A stretch of 64,000 bases of DNA from Antedon bifida (lineage: Eukaryota > Echinodermata > Crinoidea > Comatulida > Antedonidae), in NCBI GenBank assembly GCA_963402885.1, contig OY727099.1, positions 12,822,001-12,886,000 on the forward strand, written 5' to 3'. Below, in pieces: positions 1 through 13,600 of this stretch. Position 1 is the first letter of the stretch. The number at the start of each line of letters is the position of its first letter. A model generated the notes under the pieces. It ran no database searches. It was not told the DNA's origin and saw only the letters and a program-made list of their open reading frames with translations. The translations under genes and the position numbers were made by a program.

Positions 1-2020
1 TTATCCATGGTTTGATTGTTAATTTATATATAATTATAAAACAAACTTCCAAAAATTGCTGATGATTCTACTACTACAGTACTAGGCATATATTTCAAAT
101 TTTTCAAAAATAAAGAATATAATGCTTTGATTGACATAGCCTACTACTAATAATAATTAAACTATACTGTAAATATAAAATAAAATATAAATCCAAAGGC
201 AAATTACTGAAAAAATAACAATGCTGTGGGTATCAAAATACAAAAAAAAAAAAAAAAAGCGAAAAGCTAAATCAAAACGATAAGTAAAACAGCCAGAAAA
301 GTTAGCAAAGCTTTCGGGCAACACTAGCCCTTCATCAGTGCAAGTGAAGGAATTTGGATAACGTCATAGTATAAGAGCTGGCAAGTGCTGCCATAAATAA
401 AATAAAATATAGTAATTAGGCCATTGCTATTTATAAAATAAAATATAGTAATTAGGCCTCGTTTAGTAACTCCTTAGTAACTAGGCCTAGTACATACAAG
501 CCTACTTGTGGGCCTATTCTATATATTCTATGACATGTCATAACACAAACAGGAGAGGAGCAGTAGTAGTACTGTAGTGTAGTAGTACGTACAGTAGATA
601 GAGTGGGTTTGTAAATAAAATAAATTATCACTATTATTATGGTAACTAGGCCGACAGTAATTTGCAAATAACATTAGGTCTAGACTAAAACTTTTTCAAT
701 AACTTACTTCAATAACCAGTACTAGGCCTACTATACTGTAATAAGCTAGGCCACTACGTAGTACAAGGCCTTATCACACTGTCCTTCCAGGCGCCTCAAA
801 CGCTAGATCAAACTTTAGATATCAACTACGGCTTAGGGTCTAGGCCTAGCGAATGTTCTCATGTAACGATCGAATACCCTAGTGCAAAATAAAACACTAG
901 ATAAACATAGAAGGTTTATAAATATTTCTAGTTGGGATTTAATAAGGAATACATATAATTACCTGTCAAAATACCTCCTCCGCAAATTAATTAGGTTACG
1001 GTAAACAAAACCACTGCCCAGTAGATCGCATCCACTTAAAACACTGCCACGAAAACCGGAAGTTACAAAACGCGTCATAACTTTTTTTTTAATAAAGCTT
1101 ATAGGATATATATTAAAACATTAAACAAACAAAAAAGATTAATTTATTCAAATTTCAAAATGGCCTATTCAAAATCTGATATTGTTAACTGATTTAAAAA
1201 CATGAATATACAAAAATAAGCAAAACATAACAAAATAGAAGGCAAAAGAGGGAAAAAATTATACTGTTAGTATTTATTTTTTATTGATGCCTATTTATTG
1301 GTTAAATAATATGAACGCGTATTATTATTATTAAATATTTATCTGTACGGCATTGTATTATTGTTTTATTTGGTTTCTGATAAAAACAAAATTGTCGAAA
1401 TATCTAATTAAAATGAATATTGAGCCTCACATTATCATAATCATCATCATCATTGTTATGATACATGCCGTCCTTATGGTTATTTATTATTATTATTTGT
1501 TTATTATTTACTATATTTTAGTATGTCACATCAACTGTTTAAAACATGAACCAATTCATTATTTCATGTTTTCAACTTCAAGAAAACCACATTACTATAT
1601 CTTCCGGTATTCTGGCTATAATCGATTTAAAATCGATTTTAGTCATAAAAGAAAACAGAGACGGCTCGAAAATCAGGAGAGGCGAGTGACGCTTAACAAA
1701 TATTTTGTTTGGCCTTATTAAATTGCATTATAAATATATAGGCTGAGTCCGTGCCAGCGAATATAATATATTTTTTGTTTAATTAAAATTTAAAAAAATA
1801 TATTATAAGCCTGGATTTAAAAAGCATTCTAAATTTGTGAAAAAAATTATATATATAAAAAATGTTTTAAATTATATTTTTGTGAGCCTAAAGGCCTATA
1901 AGCCTATGAAATCTAGGCCTACACCTGGTTGTTATCGTATTTATTCGAATACGGAATAGGATAGGCCTAATTTAATCCTGAAACAATCGATTTGCGGTTT
2001 AATTATTACTGTATTATATT
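1..2020. other. AT-rich flank, no supported gene
   Basis: No splice-consistent coding sequence or known domain was seen here. It contains short ATT/AAT runs, a poly(A) stretch near 241-258 and several copies of the TAGGCCTA-type motif. Around 300-355 the minus strand reads TDEGLVLPESF, a peptide often seen in repeated DNA of marine invertebrates; this may be a transposon relic, but I cannot assign a family. Confidence 0.4.
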
Positions 2021-2455
2021 ATTATTGTTATGATCCTGCTTGACCACGTTACGCCCTTCTCCTACTTAAAGAATAGTGTCATTTATAGACCTTGTGAATC
2101 CATTAGTCATCACTTTAATAAAGCGGGTCTTCTGTTCGAAAAGAATTTTGTTTTTGCAAAAATAATCGATCTCGAAATCAAGTCCACTGGGCTTCTTTAC
2201 GAGACTATTTGAATATCACAAAGGAACATGGTGATTTAATACAAGATAACTTGTGATGCAGATAAAATGTATGTTTATATAGGCTACATGTTTATATGTT
2301 TGTATGGTATTTTTAATAAATATATAAACTCCTTTATAAAATCCTATTATTGTAGTAGCAATTCACAAAATTCACAGCATTCATTTTGAAAAGAAGCCCC
2401 AACTTTTTAGTTTGCAAAGGTAATCTCGAAAAGAAGGCCATCTTGAAAAATACCT

Positions 2456-2492
2456 TTAAAAAGTAGAAGCCCATGGGCTTCTTTTCAAAGTT
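2456..2492. repeat. Perfect 18-bp palindrome in a short inverted repeat
   Basis: AGAAGCCCATGGGCTTCT at 2465-2482 is a perfect palindrome, and the flanks extend it imperfectly with AAAAG and CTTTT. Related 'gaagccc' and 'gggcttct' words occur between 2100 and 2480, so it is probably part of a small foldback repeat. No gene was seen between 2020 and 3040. Confidence 0.45.
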
Positions 2493-2744
2493 TTACGATA
2501 GGATGTGATTACACACAATAGATTAAATGAATAGGCCTATTAAAAATAAACGTCATATAATAGTCAAGTAGGTCTAGAATTGCCCGAAAAAAGACGGATG
2601 TGTGTAGCTGGCCTGGAAATGATAATATTTATAGGTCTATATTGGTACTTTGATCCACTTTTAAGTTTGCCAAACACCAACACAGTTTCAAAGAGAAAAT
2701 CGTTATCCTTAATATAGAAACATTGAATAATAAAGACAAGGCCA

Positions 2745-2837
2745 TATACATGGCTGCAGTCACGTGCTCAAGTTAGCGTTTACCGACAAACCGACCGACA
2801 GAGTGAGCTGTAGAATCGCGTTGCACGCGACTAAAAA
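2745..2837 (+). repeat. Hairpin-ended ACCG-core short repeat, copy A
   Basis: This is the first of four copies of one family. It carries 'caaggccatataca'-like sequence (here 'aaggccatatacatgg'), a short ACCG core (accgacaaaccgaccgacag), 'gtgagctgtaga' and a terminal hairpin TCGCG-ttgca-CGCGA followed by ctaaaaa. It is closest to copy B (about 9310-9440). Confidence 0.6.
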
Positions 2838-3034
2838 TCTCTTTTTTTTAAAGAAACATTAAAAACTTCCCTTCGTTTTGTGTCCCAGTTTCCTGTATCT
2901 TTTTGGATCCTGCCTTTCCCTCCATATATATAAAAACCAGGAAGACTTTTTTCAGTAGTTAGGTAGTTTAACCTAATGTAATAATATGTCTGGTGACTCC
3001 CTAGAAGGTGAAAAAAGAGGATGGATACCGTAAT

Positions 3035-3415
3035 TCTTCTAATAGTAACCCACACTCTAATAGTAACCCCCCTTCTAATAGTAACCCATCCTTATAAGTC
3101 AATCTATAATAATAACCTCCTACTCTAATAGTAACCCATGGGGGTTACTATTAGAGTCTCAAAAACTTATGATGCAGCCGTATTTTGAAAATAAGGAGAT
3201 AACGCATGTTGATCTCGAGAGTGGAGGAGGATTGAGTGTTTTTGAGTTTATAAAATAAAGTTCAACCAAATTTGTTTATTCGTACTGTTTTATTATTTTG
3301 CTATGAGTTGCTGACCGGAAAAAGTGAGTTACTATTTCCAGGTGCCTAATTTAAGATTAGTAATAGTAACCTACTACTCTAATAGTAACCCCCTTCTAAT
3401 AGTAACTCACCCTAA
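3035..3415. repeat. CTAATAGTAACCC tandem/inverted repeat
   Basis: The word CTAATAGTAACC(C) recurs irregularly at both ends of this block (3035-3160 and 3360-3415). At 3122-3157 it forms a perfect inverted repeat, with arms ACTCTAATAGTAACCC and its complement around ATGG. Between the two clusters is about 200 bp of unrelated unique-looking sequence. This could be a foldback element with degenerate tandem ends. Confidence 0.55.
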
Positions 3416-3489
3416 AAAACAATCAAAGAAAAATAACCCAGAGTTACAATTAGAAGATTTACGGTATACGATGGATAATTTTTGCTATG

Positions 3490-4930
3490 CTGTAGAAACT
3501 CCTAGAAAACATTGACACTTCTATAACAACTGATGTATAAACTCCTAGGAAACATTGGCATCTACCACTAATGAAGAAACTCTTCGCGAACATTGACACT
3601 TCTACACCTAATGAAGAAACTCCTGGAAAACGTTAAAACTTCTACAACTAATTAAGAAACTCCTGAGAAACATTGAAACTTCTACAACTAACGTAGTAAC
3701 TCCTAGGGAACATTGACACTTCTATAATAACTGATGTAGAAACTCTTCGGAAACATTGACATCTACAACTAATTAAGAAACTCCTGGGAAACATTGACAT
3801 TTCTATAACTGATGTAGAATCTCATAGGGAAACATTGAAACTTCTATAACTGATAAAGAAACTCCTGGGAAACATTGACACTTCTATAACTGATAATGAA
3901 ACTCCTGGGAAACATTGACACTTCTACAGCTATTGAAGAAACTCATCGGGAACTTTGACACTTCTATAACTGATGTAGAAACTCCTCGGAAACATTGACA
4001 CTTCTACAACGCATGAAGAAACTCACGGGAAACCTTAACACTTCTACAACCAATGAAGAAACTCTTCGGGAAACATTTATTTTTATTTTATTTTATTCAA
4101 TCAAAATCAACAGCGATAAATACCGCCACTAACATGTTTGAAACATAAAACAATAAAACATCAAAAACGGTTAACAATAAAATACAGATATAAATATATA
4201 TAAAAACATAGATCAACATTGTCACTTCGACAACTAATGACGAAACTCCTGGGAAACATTGAAACTTCTAAAACTAACAAAGACATTTCTAGGAAACATC
4301 GACACTTCTACAACAAGAAACTCCTGGGAAATATTGACACTTTTATAACTAATGAAGAAACTTCTGGGAAACATTGACACTTCTACAGCTATTGAAGAAT
4401 CTCCTTTAGAAACATTGACATATCTACAACTAAAGCTAATTGAGGAATCTTTTTTTAAGTAACAATGACACTTCTACAATTAACGAAGAAACTTCTCGGA
4501 AACATTGACACTTTTATAACTAATGAAGAAACTTCTGGGAAACATTGACACTTCTACAGCTATTGAAGAATCTCCTTTAGAAACATTGACATATCTACAA
4601 CTAAAGCTAATTGAGGAATCTTTTTTAAGTAACAATGACACTTCTACAATTAACGAAGAAACTTCTCGGAAACATTGACACTTCTATAACTGATGTATAA
4701 ACTTCTGGGAAACATTGACACTTCTACAGCTATTGAAGAATCTCCTTTAGAAACATTGACATTTCTACAACTACAGCTAATTGAGGAATCTTTTTTTAAG
4801 TAACAATGACACTTCTACAATGACGAAGAAACTTCTCGGAAACATTGACACTTCTATAACTGATGTATAAACTCCTGGGAAACATCTACACTTCTACAAC
4901 TAATGAAGAACCTCATTTAGAAGCATTGCC
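3490..4930. repeat. ~41-bp minisatellite with higher-order structure
   Basis: A unit of about 41 bp (core words CTCCTGGGAAACATTGACAC and TTCTACAACTAATGAAGAA) is repeated with divergence. From about 4370 to 4870 a longer higher-order unit of about 170-180 bp, marked by 'aatctcctttagaaac' and 'aagtaacaatgacac', is repeated three times. The array is interrupted at about 4075-4215. All frames carry stops, so it is non-coding. Confidence 0.8.
4076..4214. mobile_element. Insertion inside the 41-bp minisatellite, possible LINE 3' tail
   Basis: About 140 bp with no similarity to the repeat unit splits the array. It begins with a 'tttatttttattttatttta' run and is A/T-rich thereafter. The word composition resembles the 3' untranslated tails of the CR1/L2-like LINEs elsewhere in this window, inserted in minus orientation. 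No coding part is present, so the assignment is weak. Confidence 0.35.
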
Positions 4931-5959
4931 ATTTTCTCATTGTTGATGGAAATTATAATAATACTGTACAGATTTTGAAGATATAGTGAAGGCGAGACAG
5001 TTTACTAAACATTCTGGGTTGTATTGTATTTTGCGTTAATCTCTTGGAGTGTATCTACAAAAGTATGCAATGGGTCATCATAATTCATCTTCGATTTTAA
5101 GTAAATCAACTTATATTGCATTAGGTATATGTTTTACAAAACAAACAACACAAGATGATTATTTACAACGTTGTTTTCTTTAATAAAAAGGTTATATAGT
5201 ACACCATTCAATTATATTACCGTACACCTTTTAAAAAGGAAATTCGAAATTGTTTATTATTGTACGTCACATAAACGAGCTAATCCCATCATGTTACACG
5301 AATATTACACGAATATGGCATACAGAAAGTATTTTAAAGTAGGCTACATACAGTATTTAAGTTAATAAATATCACTTAATAAGAAAATATCTAAACAAAT
5401 TTAGAAATTATACTATTGAACATTAGATATTTCCAGGAAGAATGAACAATGGTTAACTGAAGTATAACAAATAGACTAAGCACAAAAGCTTCTACTGTAT
5501 TTAAAATCATCTAATTAAACAATATTATAAAGACGTTAGCATGATATAAACTATATTTATCAATATTGAGACATTACATTGATTACACAACCGAATATTA
5601 GCTGTCACTAGGTAGATTGTGACTGGCACTTGACAGTCATCTAGATACGAGTCTATAGGTGTATTAAGTAATACATTCTGTACCTGTCTACATACGGACA
5701 TATTGACAAGAGAATCGGGTTGATTACACATTGTCTTTTACGATTATTATCATACAATGATTAAATACTAAACTAAATTTAATGTTCGAGTAATTCTATA
5801 TTTTACTTTCGTCGGATCTACATTTTTTACAATAACGTTTGAACTATAGTAATTTTGAAATAAACATTGTATGACCGAATGAGTGACTGACTGTAAATGT
5901 ATATATACAAAATAATATTAATAATAATAAGTATAAAAAATTAATTCATTTAAAGCACG
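4931..5959. other. 3' flank of gene 1
   Basis: This lies just downstream of the gene 1 stop codon on the minus strand and probably includes its 3' untranslated region. No further coding exon or convincing poly(A) signal was identified. Short open frames here have no recognisable domain. Confidence 0.4.
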
Positions 5960-7656
5960 TTACTTTTTTGAAAGTGTAAATCCTGGTTGAAGAGGTTCTT
6001 CACGAGTCATGGGAACGGTAAACGGACTTACAGACCTCGCTCTTGCCAAACAAGCTGCTATCCGTTTGCGCTTTTCCTCTTCTGCTTTGGTTTTCTCATC
6101 CTCTTTGATGGGGGTTTCTTCTGGATTTTTATCTTTTGTACAATCTGTTTTTTCATCTGGTTTGTCTTCTTGTTCTGTTTGTGGTTCATCATTTTTGTCG
6201 GGTTTTTGATCTTCTGGATTTACGTCCTGTTTCGGGTTTTGTGGTTGCTCAGTTTCGTCTGTATTGCCCTTTTCGTTGTCCGTGTTTTCTACATCTGTTT
6301 TTGTTGACTCGTCTTCATTTGAACTTTGATCTGTTACCGGGGTTTCTTCTTGATTTGTGTCCTGGTTCGAGTCTGTTTTGTCCTCTGTCTTGTCGTTCTG
6401 TTCAGTTTTTGGTTCCTCCGTTTCGTCGTTGTCCGTGTTTTCTACTTCTGTTTTTGTTGACTCATCTTCATTTGGACTTTGATCTTTGACCGGGATTTCC
6501 TCATGTGTGTCCTGTTTCGGTTCTGTTTTGTCCTCTGACTTGTCGTTCTGTTCTGCCTGTGGTTCCTCGGTTTCGTCTGGATTGCTTTCTTCATTATCCG
6601 TGTTTTCTACTTCTGTTTTTGTTGACTCGTCTTCATTTGAACTTTGATCCTTGACCGGGGTTTGTTCTTCATTTGTATCCTGTCTCGAGTCCGCTTTGTC
6701 CTCTGTCTTTTCCTTCTGTTCATCTTGTGGTTCCTCAGTTTCATTTGGATTGCTTTCGTCGTTGTCTGTGTTTTCTACTTCTGTTTTTGTTGACTCATCT
6801 TCATTTAGAATTTGATCGTTGACCGGGATTTCCTCTTGATTTGTGTCCTGTTTTGGGTCTGTTTTGTCGTCTGACATGTCGTCTTGTTCTTCTTGTGGTT
6901 CCTCAGTTTCGTCTGGATTGCTTTCGTAGTTTTCCGTGCTTTCTACTTCTGATTTTGTTGGCTCATCTTCATTTGGACTTTGATCTTTGACCGGGATTTC
7001 TTCTTGATTTGTGTCCTGTTTCGGATCTGTTTTGTCCTCTGACATGTCGTCTTGTTCTTCTTGTGGTTCCTCAGTTTCGTCTGGATTGCTTTCGTAGTTG
7101 TCCGTGCTTTCTACTTCTGATTTTGTTGGCTCATCTTCATTTGAAATTTGATCAGGAATGTTATTGGGTTTAGTTTCTGTTGTGTTATCATTTTTGGTTT
7201 CTTGTTGTGCGGGTGTTTCGTCGTTTGTGTCTGTATTGTATTCATCGTTGTCCATTTTTTCATCTTCTGTTTTTGTTGACTCATTTGAGTTCTGGCTTTC
7301 AATTTTGATCGGAATTTCATCTGGATGTGTATCTTGTTTAAGGTCTACTATTTTGTCGTCGTCTTCCGATTGGCCGTCCGTTTTTTCTGGATGATCATCG
7401 TCAGTTTTCATATTTTCATCTTCGGGTTTTGTTAAGTCATCTGGATTTGGAATGTTATCTTGTACAGGTGCTTCTTTTGGATTTGTATCGTGTTTATTCT
7501 CCTTACTAGGCTCTAACTTGTTTTGTTCTGCTGTTGGTTTGTCATTTTTTTTTGAATTCGTATCGTCATTGTCTAATTCTTTATCATTTTCTATTAGTGG
7601 TTTAATTACTTCTGTTATTTCTGAAGTTGAGGAATCTTTTATTTCATCATTCTGTT
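5960..7656 (-). CDS. Gene 1 exon 24: acidic repeat cytoplasmic tail and stop
   Basis: The exon encodes 564 residues plus stop TAA at 5960-5962. Composition is extreme: Glu, Asp, Thr, Asn, Lys, Gln and Pro, almost no hydrophobics. The middle is about five copies of a ~57-residue (171-bp) repeat with landmarks NEDEPTKSEVES, NPDETEEPQEEQ and QDTNQEEIPV. The last ~40 residues differ (KRKRIAACLARARS, then SPFTVP) and are basic. The acceptor is attaattag, phase 1, which fits exon 23. The region is probably intrinsically disordered; no known signalling motif was identified. Confidence 0.88.
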
Positions 7657-10600
7657 CTAATTAATAATTCAATAAAAAAAATGATTGTTAGAAATACTGC
7701 CAATGTATTACTTTACAAACGTTTCTTTTAATAATACTATTGAGTGTTGAAATACAATCGTGTACAACGGACTAAAAATGTAATATTGGGATATCTTCAC
7801 CTGTATCTGGCTTTGGTTGTTCTAAATTAGTATCTTTGTTTTCTTCTGGTAGTTGTTCAGGGGCTAATTTGTGAGGTTCGTCGGTGATTGGTTTATCATC
7901 AGCCACTGGTTCTTTTGCTTTAGTCACTGTGGCATTAGGAAGCTGCAGAAGTTGTGCACTTTCGTTTTCATTATTTTGGTCTGCAGGTTTTACGACATTG
8001 TCTTGCGGAGTGTCTTCTGGCAATTCTAGTATCGGTGGTGTATGTACCACCTTGGTTTTTTCTTGGTCCTCAGGTACTGTCTTTTCTTGCACTAGCCCTG
8101 GTATATCCTCTTCGTTGTATTCTTGTCTTGGACTGGGAGACCGATCTAATTGAGGCTACAAGTGAGGAAAGTAATACAAATAAACATCGTTGATTTTAAA
8201 AACTGAATAACTCGCCAATTTCGGGGTAGATAAATTATAATTGATATCGTCCTTATAAACTAAGTCAGTTGAAGCTTATGGAGTGTGGAGTAGAAACAGT
8301 CATACTCTATTGGTACTATTGGTAAAAATAGAACCCTGACCCTTGAAACTACTAAGCTACATCTCAACTAGGCCTACTTCAATCCACTACTTTCTCCCGT
8401 TTATAAATAATATTAATACATTATGATATTTGTATTTAATCCATATCCATAACAGTATCAATAATTCTTAGTAAATTTAGTTAAGTTAAAATATAATTGG
8501 TGTAACTTACAGTTTTCAAACCATCCTCTGCATCAGACACATTGTCGGGATCATTTTCAGTTTCTTGTATACGATTATGTAATGGTATACTTTCTAAATA
8601 AGATAATCATAATAATTGAAAGCTATTAGTAAAACAAAAATATTTTTAATTAGTATAAATGGCATAGCCTAATTCTATATTATTTTGCTATATTATAACA
8701 CTAACAGAAACAGCCTATGAACAATTTTAATTTGAGCATTTACAAGACTTGAAACGGATTCCGAAAAATACGATTAGCCAAAACTAAATCAGCCAATAAT
8801 TATGCTGTTGTTATGGTACAATTTTGGCAGGACAATCATGACATTATTAGGCTAAAACTTCGAACTGAATAAATTGTCATTGTCTGTACAAAATAAAACC
8901 TCAAATTTGAACCGTACAAGACCGTAAAAGTGATTCTTTCTTACCCGTTGCATGGAAAAGAGCAGGAGATTGACGAGCTGGAGGTAAGATTCTCTGAAAG
9001 AAAAGATTACTTTTTCTCAGTATTGTTCTTTAATCAACGGTAAATGTTAAAACTGATGATAAATTTGTTATAATTGTATGAATAAATCTTTATGTTGTCT
9101 CTGTTTTAGTGAACTTCCTAGATAAACGTGTCATGTATAATATTTGGGGAAATGTTAATGCGCCTTTTCTGTTGATTATAATTTACTTACCAAATGTTGT
9201 TGATCTTGATTCTGTAAATTTGCAACTTTCGTGCGGGCATTTGATTCATTCATGTAGTACTCTTGAACCTACAATAGTGATAACATAATGGGAATTTATA
9301 ACATACTATTCTTTTTTAGTCGCGTGCAAACACGACTCTATAGCTCACTATGTCGGTCGGTTGGTCGGTCGGTCGGTCGGTAAAGACTAACTCAAATTTG
9401 CGCACGCGACTGCAGCCATGTATATGGCCTTGTTTTATTATTGCCCTACATTTCAATATAGTATTATATATATACGATGTACACACACTTAAATAGCCAT
9501 ATTTTCTTAATTTCAATCTTAACAAAATAGACACACTTATTTATTCAAACAGTACTATTGAATAGCTTGATACTCTTGTGTATATTGGAGGGAAATGTGG
9601 GGACTAAAGTTTCATCAGATCTACGCGCATACACCTTTCAATGTAACAATACTATTTTAATTCTAAGGATAGCCAACAGAAATGTTCACCTACTATATGA
9701 TTTCGCATTCCAAAAAATATAAAGATGTAAATGGATAAAACGAGACCAAACATGGCAAAGAAAACTTGATAGCCTAGAGAGTTGATGTGCTTCGTCGTTA
9801 GACCTCCGAACAACCAAGTCAAACCAGTTAGAACAGCCACAACACAAATATCCCTCAGTGAGATCCTATCGAAGAAATATTAGTAATGATTGATAGTAAA
9901 AAAGGTCAAGTAAAACATCTAGGCCTAATGTAATATATAATTATATTTATCATATTTCGACATTACCAATGACATGTTTGTCACGAATGACCTGTTATGA
10001 ACATATTAATAATGTATTATATAGTGATATAATAATTGGTTTTAAACCGATCGGTTAGATACATACACTAGATATGGTTCCAGATGGTTGACGTCACTGT
10101 ACATATTCTTGTTATTATTGTAGTTTATAAGTATTAAACAACTGATGCAACTCTGTAAAAAAACATGGATTTTAGTGTCGTAAGGAAAATTCCAAAACTT
10201 CTTAGTTTATTGATGGTATAGCCTATATCTAGACATCAAACGTAGTTTTTAGTGTTTAAATAAAGCAAACTGTAAACAAAATTGAGCAAAATAAATAGGC
10301 CTACATCAGTAAATAGGAAGTGAAATGCGAAAGACATCACCGGTGTAATGTTTTTTGTTTATATTTCAAATTTATTTTATGCAATTTGCAGGTACTATAA
10401 ACATAATAAATAAGTGGACGGAATATACCCGGTGAAAGTATTACAATGTGTCGCTCCAATACTCCGAACCACATACACAAACATATAAAGTTAATTGAAC
10501 ATGATAATTAATCCATGTGCAATTTATGTTTGTAAACCAAAAATCAATAATGACAGAATACAACTGTGTCTACTTACAAGCATGATTAAAACTGCTGGGA

Positions 10601-13600
10601 GTATATACGCCGCCAAGAAACCTTTATCTGTACTCATCCAACACCTATAGAAAGTACAAAGATTTAATGATTACTCAAAACGTTCTTTTTGTAAGGAATA
10701 CTGTAAATGAGTTGGTGGTTTATACGGTTATGTTACACTAATACATTATCAACAAACTTGGTTTGTTTTATGATAACATCAACCAATTAAAAAAAAAATT
10801 CTTCAATAGCAGCATTCGCTTTTAAAAGAAATAACGAGTCGTGATTTTTTATTTTGTATACGCGTTATGACATTTTTGAGGTTAAATAAACTTGTAAACA
10901 AAACTTGAATACACAATGAAACGATAACATTACACGTCATTGCTGCCGTATCCTTCATAATATGACGCCATTGTGAAGAAAGTTATTACCAAAGGTAAGC
11001 ACCAACCAATCAAAATATGAGAGATCAGGATCTTTCCATTTTGAGGGAATGGTGTTATCATGGTAAAATGAAGATAGACTCCTTCTAGCAAAACCCACAT
11101 GAAGTGAACAAGTAGAAAGAAGTGGAGAAAGATTGCAGTCGCCCTACATCCACTCTGTAAAAAGAAAAAAATGTGTTACGACGAAGGTCTACAATTAATT
11201 CTATTCACACATGCCGGGTTGATGTAAGCTTAGCATGTACAGTACTAAGAGAAAGTTCTCTATTTTTATCATCAATACATGATATACATTTATAATGACA
11301 TGATAAATTGTACCAAACTTACAATGGTGTGTGTATCTTCAATGCCTGCCAAAAATGTTATAAAACAGCATACTAATGATAGTACAAGATTACCATGTAC
11401 TATTAGCCAATGCGCACGAGTAAAAGCACTACAAAGAAAAAAAATATAAACAGTAATAATTGTTTTCGTACACGAAAATTAAGTACTATTTCTCGATCGA
11501 TAAATAGTTCGTACTAGTCCTGTGACCCACATTCGTCCAATAAAATGACAGGAATTCATGTAGGTGTTATATAAAATTGAATATTAATTAATTTGAAAGT
11601 AATAGTACTTACTAGACCCATATCAGAATGAATAGTGTAAGGAAGAGCATTATCAGTCCAATAATAATAAAAATATAAACAATATGTGCCAGATCAATAC
11701 TGCTGGAAACCTAGTAAATGAAATTTAAAATTAGTCCTAAATATATGATTTTAACAATATAGGGGACACCTCCGGGATCCAACATTATCACCGTTTGTTC
11801 GTTTCACGGTAAAGTGTCCGCATAACGGGGGTGTCACTTAAATAAAGTAGGTTCAACATTCTAGGCCTACTGTATTTTCTATTTTATGGTATCTGCGTGT
11901 TTGTAATGGAAATGCTTTTTTCAACAAATGATAAAAGCCAGGGACTGAACATGACATCAATCATAGTATCAGTAATTTGCAGTTATTTATGATAAATAAT
12001 AATAATAATCAAAACAATCTGTGTCAGTTATAGAGATATCATTATAAAGAAGAATTCGCTCTACCAAATATCTGAGATGATTTTAAGTTTCATAATAATA
12101 ATAGTAATTTTTATTTTCTTTAGTTTTAGTTTTATTTAATTTGCAATTGTTATAGGTTGTGTACCGTATTTACTTTTTATTTACACCCATAAAAATGAAA
12201 TTGGCCAACCATACTACTATTTCGAATTCAATGGGCTTAAACAATTTACCTCTTCAATTTCGACTACTATTCCAAAGTTGGTTGTATGAGAACATTCACA
12301 TTGCATTTCAGTATTTATTTCCGATGTACTGGTACACCCTTCTGTAGACCAATCCCTACACAAAATTAAAAAATTAATTTGATTATAAAAGAACAAGTTT
12401 GTAGCGAACCTGTTGTAAACAAAATACCTAATTAAAAATAATGCAGCTCAAAAATAAAATGCGTGTGGTATTAATTAATAAGAAAAAATCGTCTAAACCA
12501 GAGAAAAGTTATATAATATTTATTATTATTTTATAAATATAGTTTATAGCAGATATGTTATGTTATTATATTGCATAACTTTTCAGTATCGGTGTATTGG
12601 TATGAAATGTAATATATTATCATTTTATTAAGAAACATACACAGACGGTGTATCCCAAAAGCGACAAGTGGTTGTTTTTTCTTCTTTGGTTCCATCTTGA
12701 TTTTCACTTTCTTCTGCAAGAATCTAAAACATAAACGTTAATACAAATATTATATAATGATGTCTAATGGAACAAATGATTTAAACCCTTAGTAAAATAA
12801 TCAATAAATACACTTACAGTGTCGTATTCCAGAGAAAATTCAACGGGAACAGAACGTATTCCCGAATCATCAAACACAGAGCATGAAATCACACCACTTG
12901 CTAATATTTTTGATTTACTGGAAATAAATAAATGTTAATTTTAAACTTAGTCGTCTAGCTTACCTGGATAAACCGACAATAAACCATGCTCTTCAGAGTG
13001 AGGGCTTAGATATGAAAAGCGTAGGGACGTTTTATATTCTTTTACTTCTTTGTAGGACCGTAACTTACAAACATAAATAATAATGGACGATGGGACAATA
13101 TGGTGGCGGATCGGTCCATTATGGCAAAGGGAATTTTAACTTTCGTACGTAAATCCTCCCTCCCTCATTGGCTATTGTCAATTTAGCCAGGTAAGTGGCA
13201 CTCATAGACTACTAACTCAACTATTGGTTTGTGTAAAGTATCTACGCGCATGTTGCATATCAAAATTGGGCAACTTATCAAGTTTTAAGTTCTATTGTTT
13301 ACTACTTGTTTAAATATAATAAATACATTTTTTTTTTAGAAAATGCATTCTTACCTTTTCAATTCTTCGTTATTGACTGCTTGAGATGATTTAAAAACAT
13401 CTTTGTCATAATAAATTACAGACATCCCTATTGTACCTACGTTAGGAAAAAGCAACTTGATTTCAATGTGTTGACATCAATAGCGAAGTGAATTATATTA
13501 ATTATTTTGATATTAGTATAGTCGTTACCAGGTGTGCTTTGTGTATTTATACTAACATATGTAACGTGACCAGGTGAGTTGATTTTTATACTTATATATA

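Noticed and set aside
1353-1721. 122-codon frame with Ile/Tyr runs
   Set aside because: Made of ATT/ATC microsatellite-like DNA; no domain or splice context.
5987-7394. Plus-strand frames opposite the acidic tail exon
   Set aside because: Complement of low-complexity acidic codons; hydrophobic Cys/Phe-rich shadow without start context or splice support.
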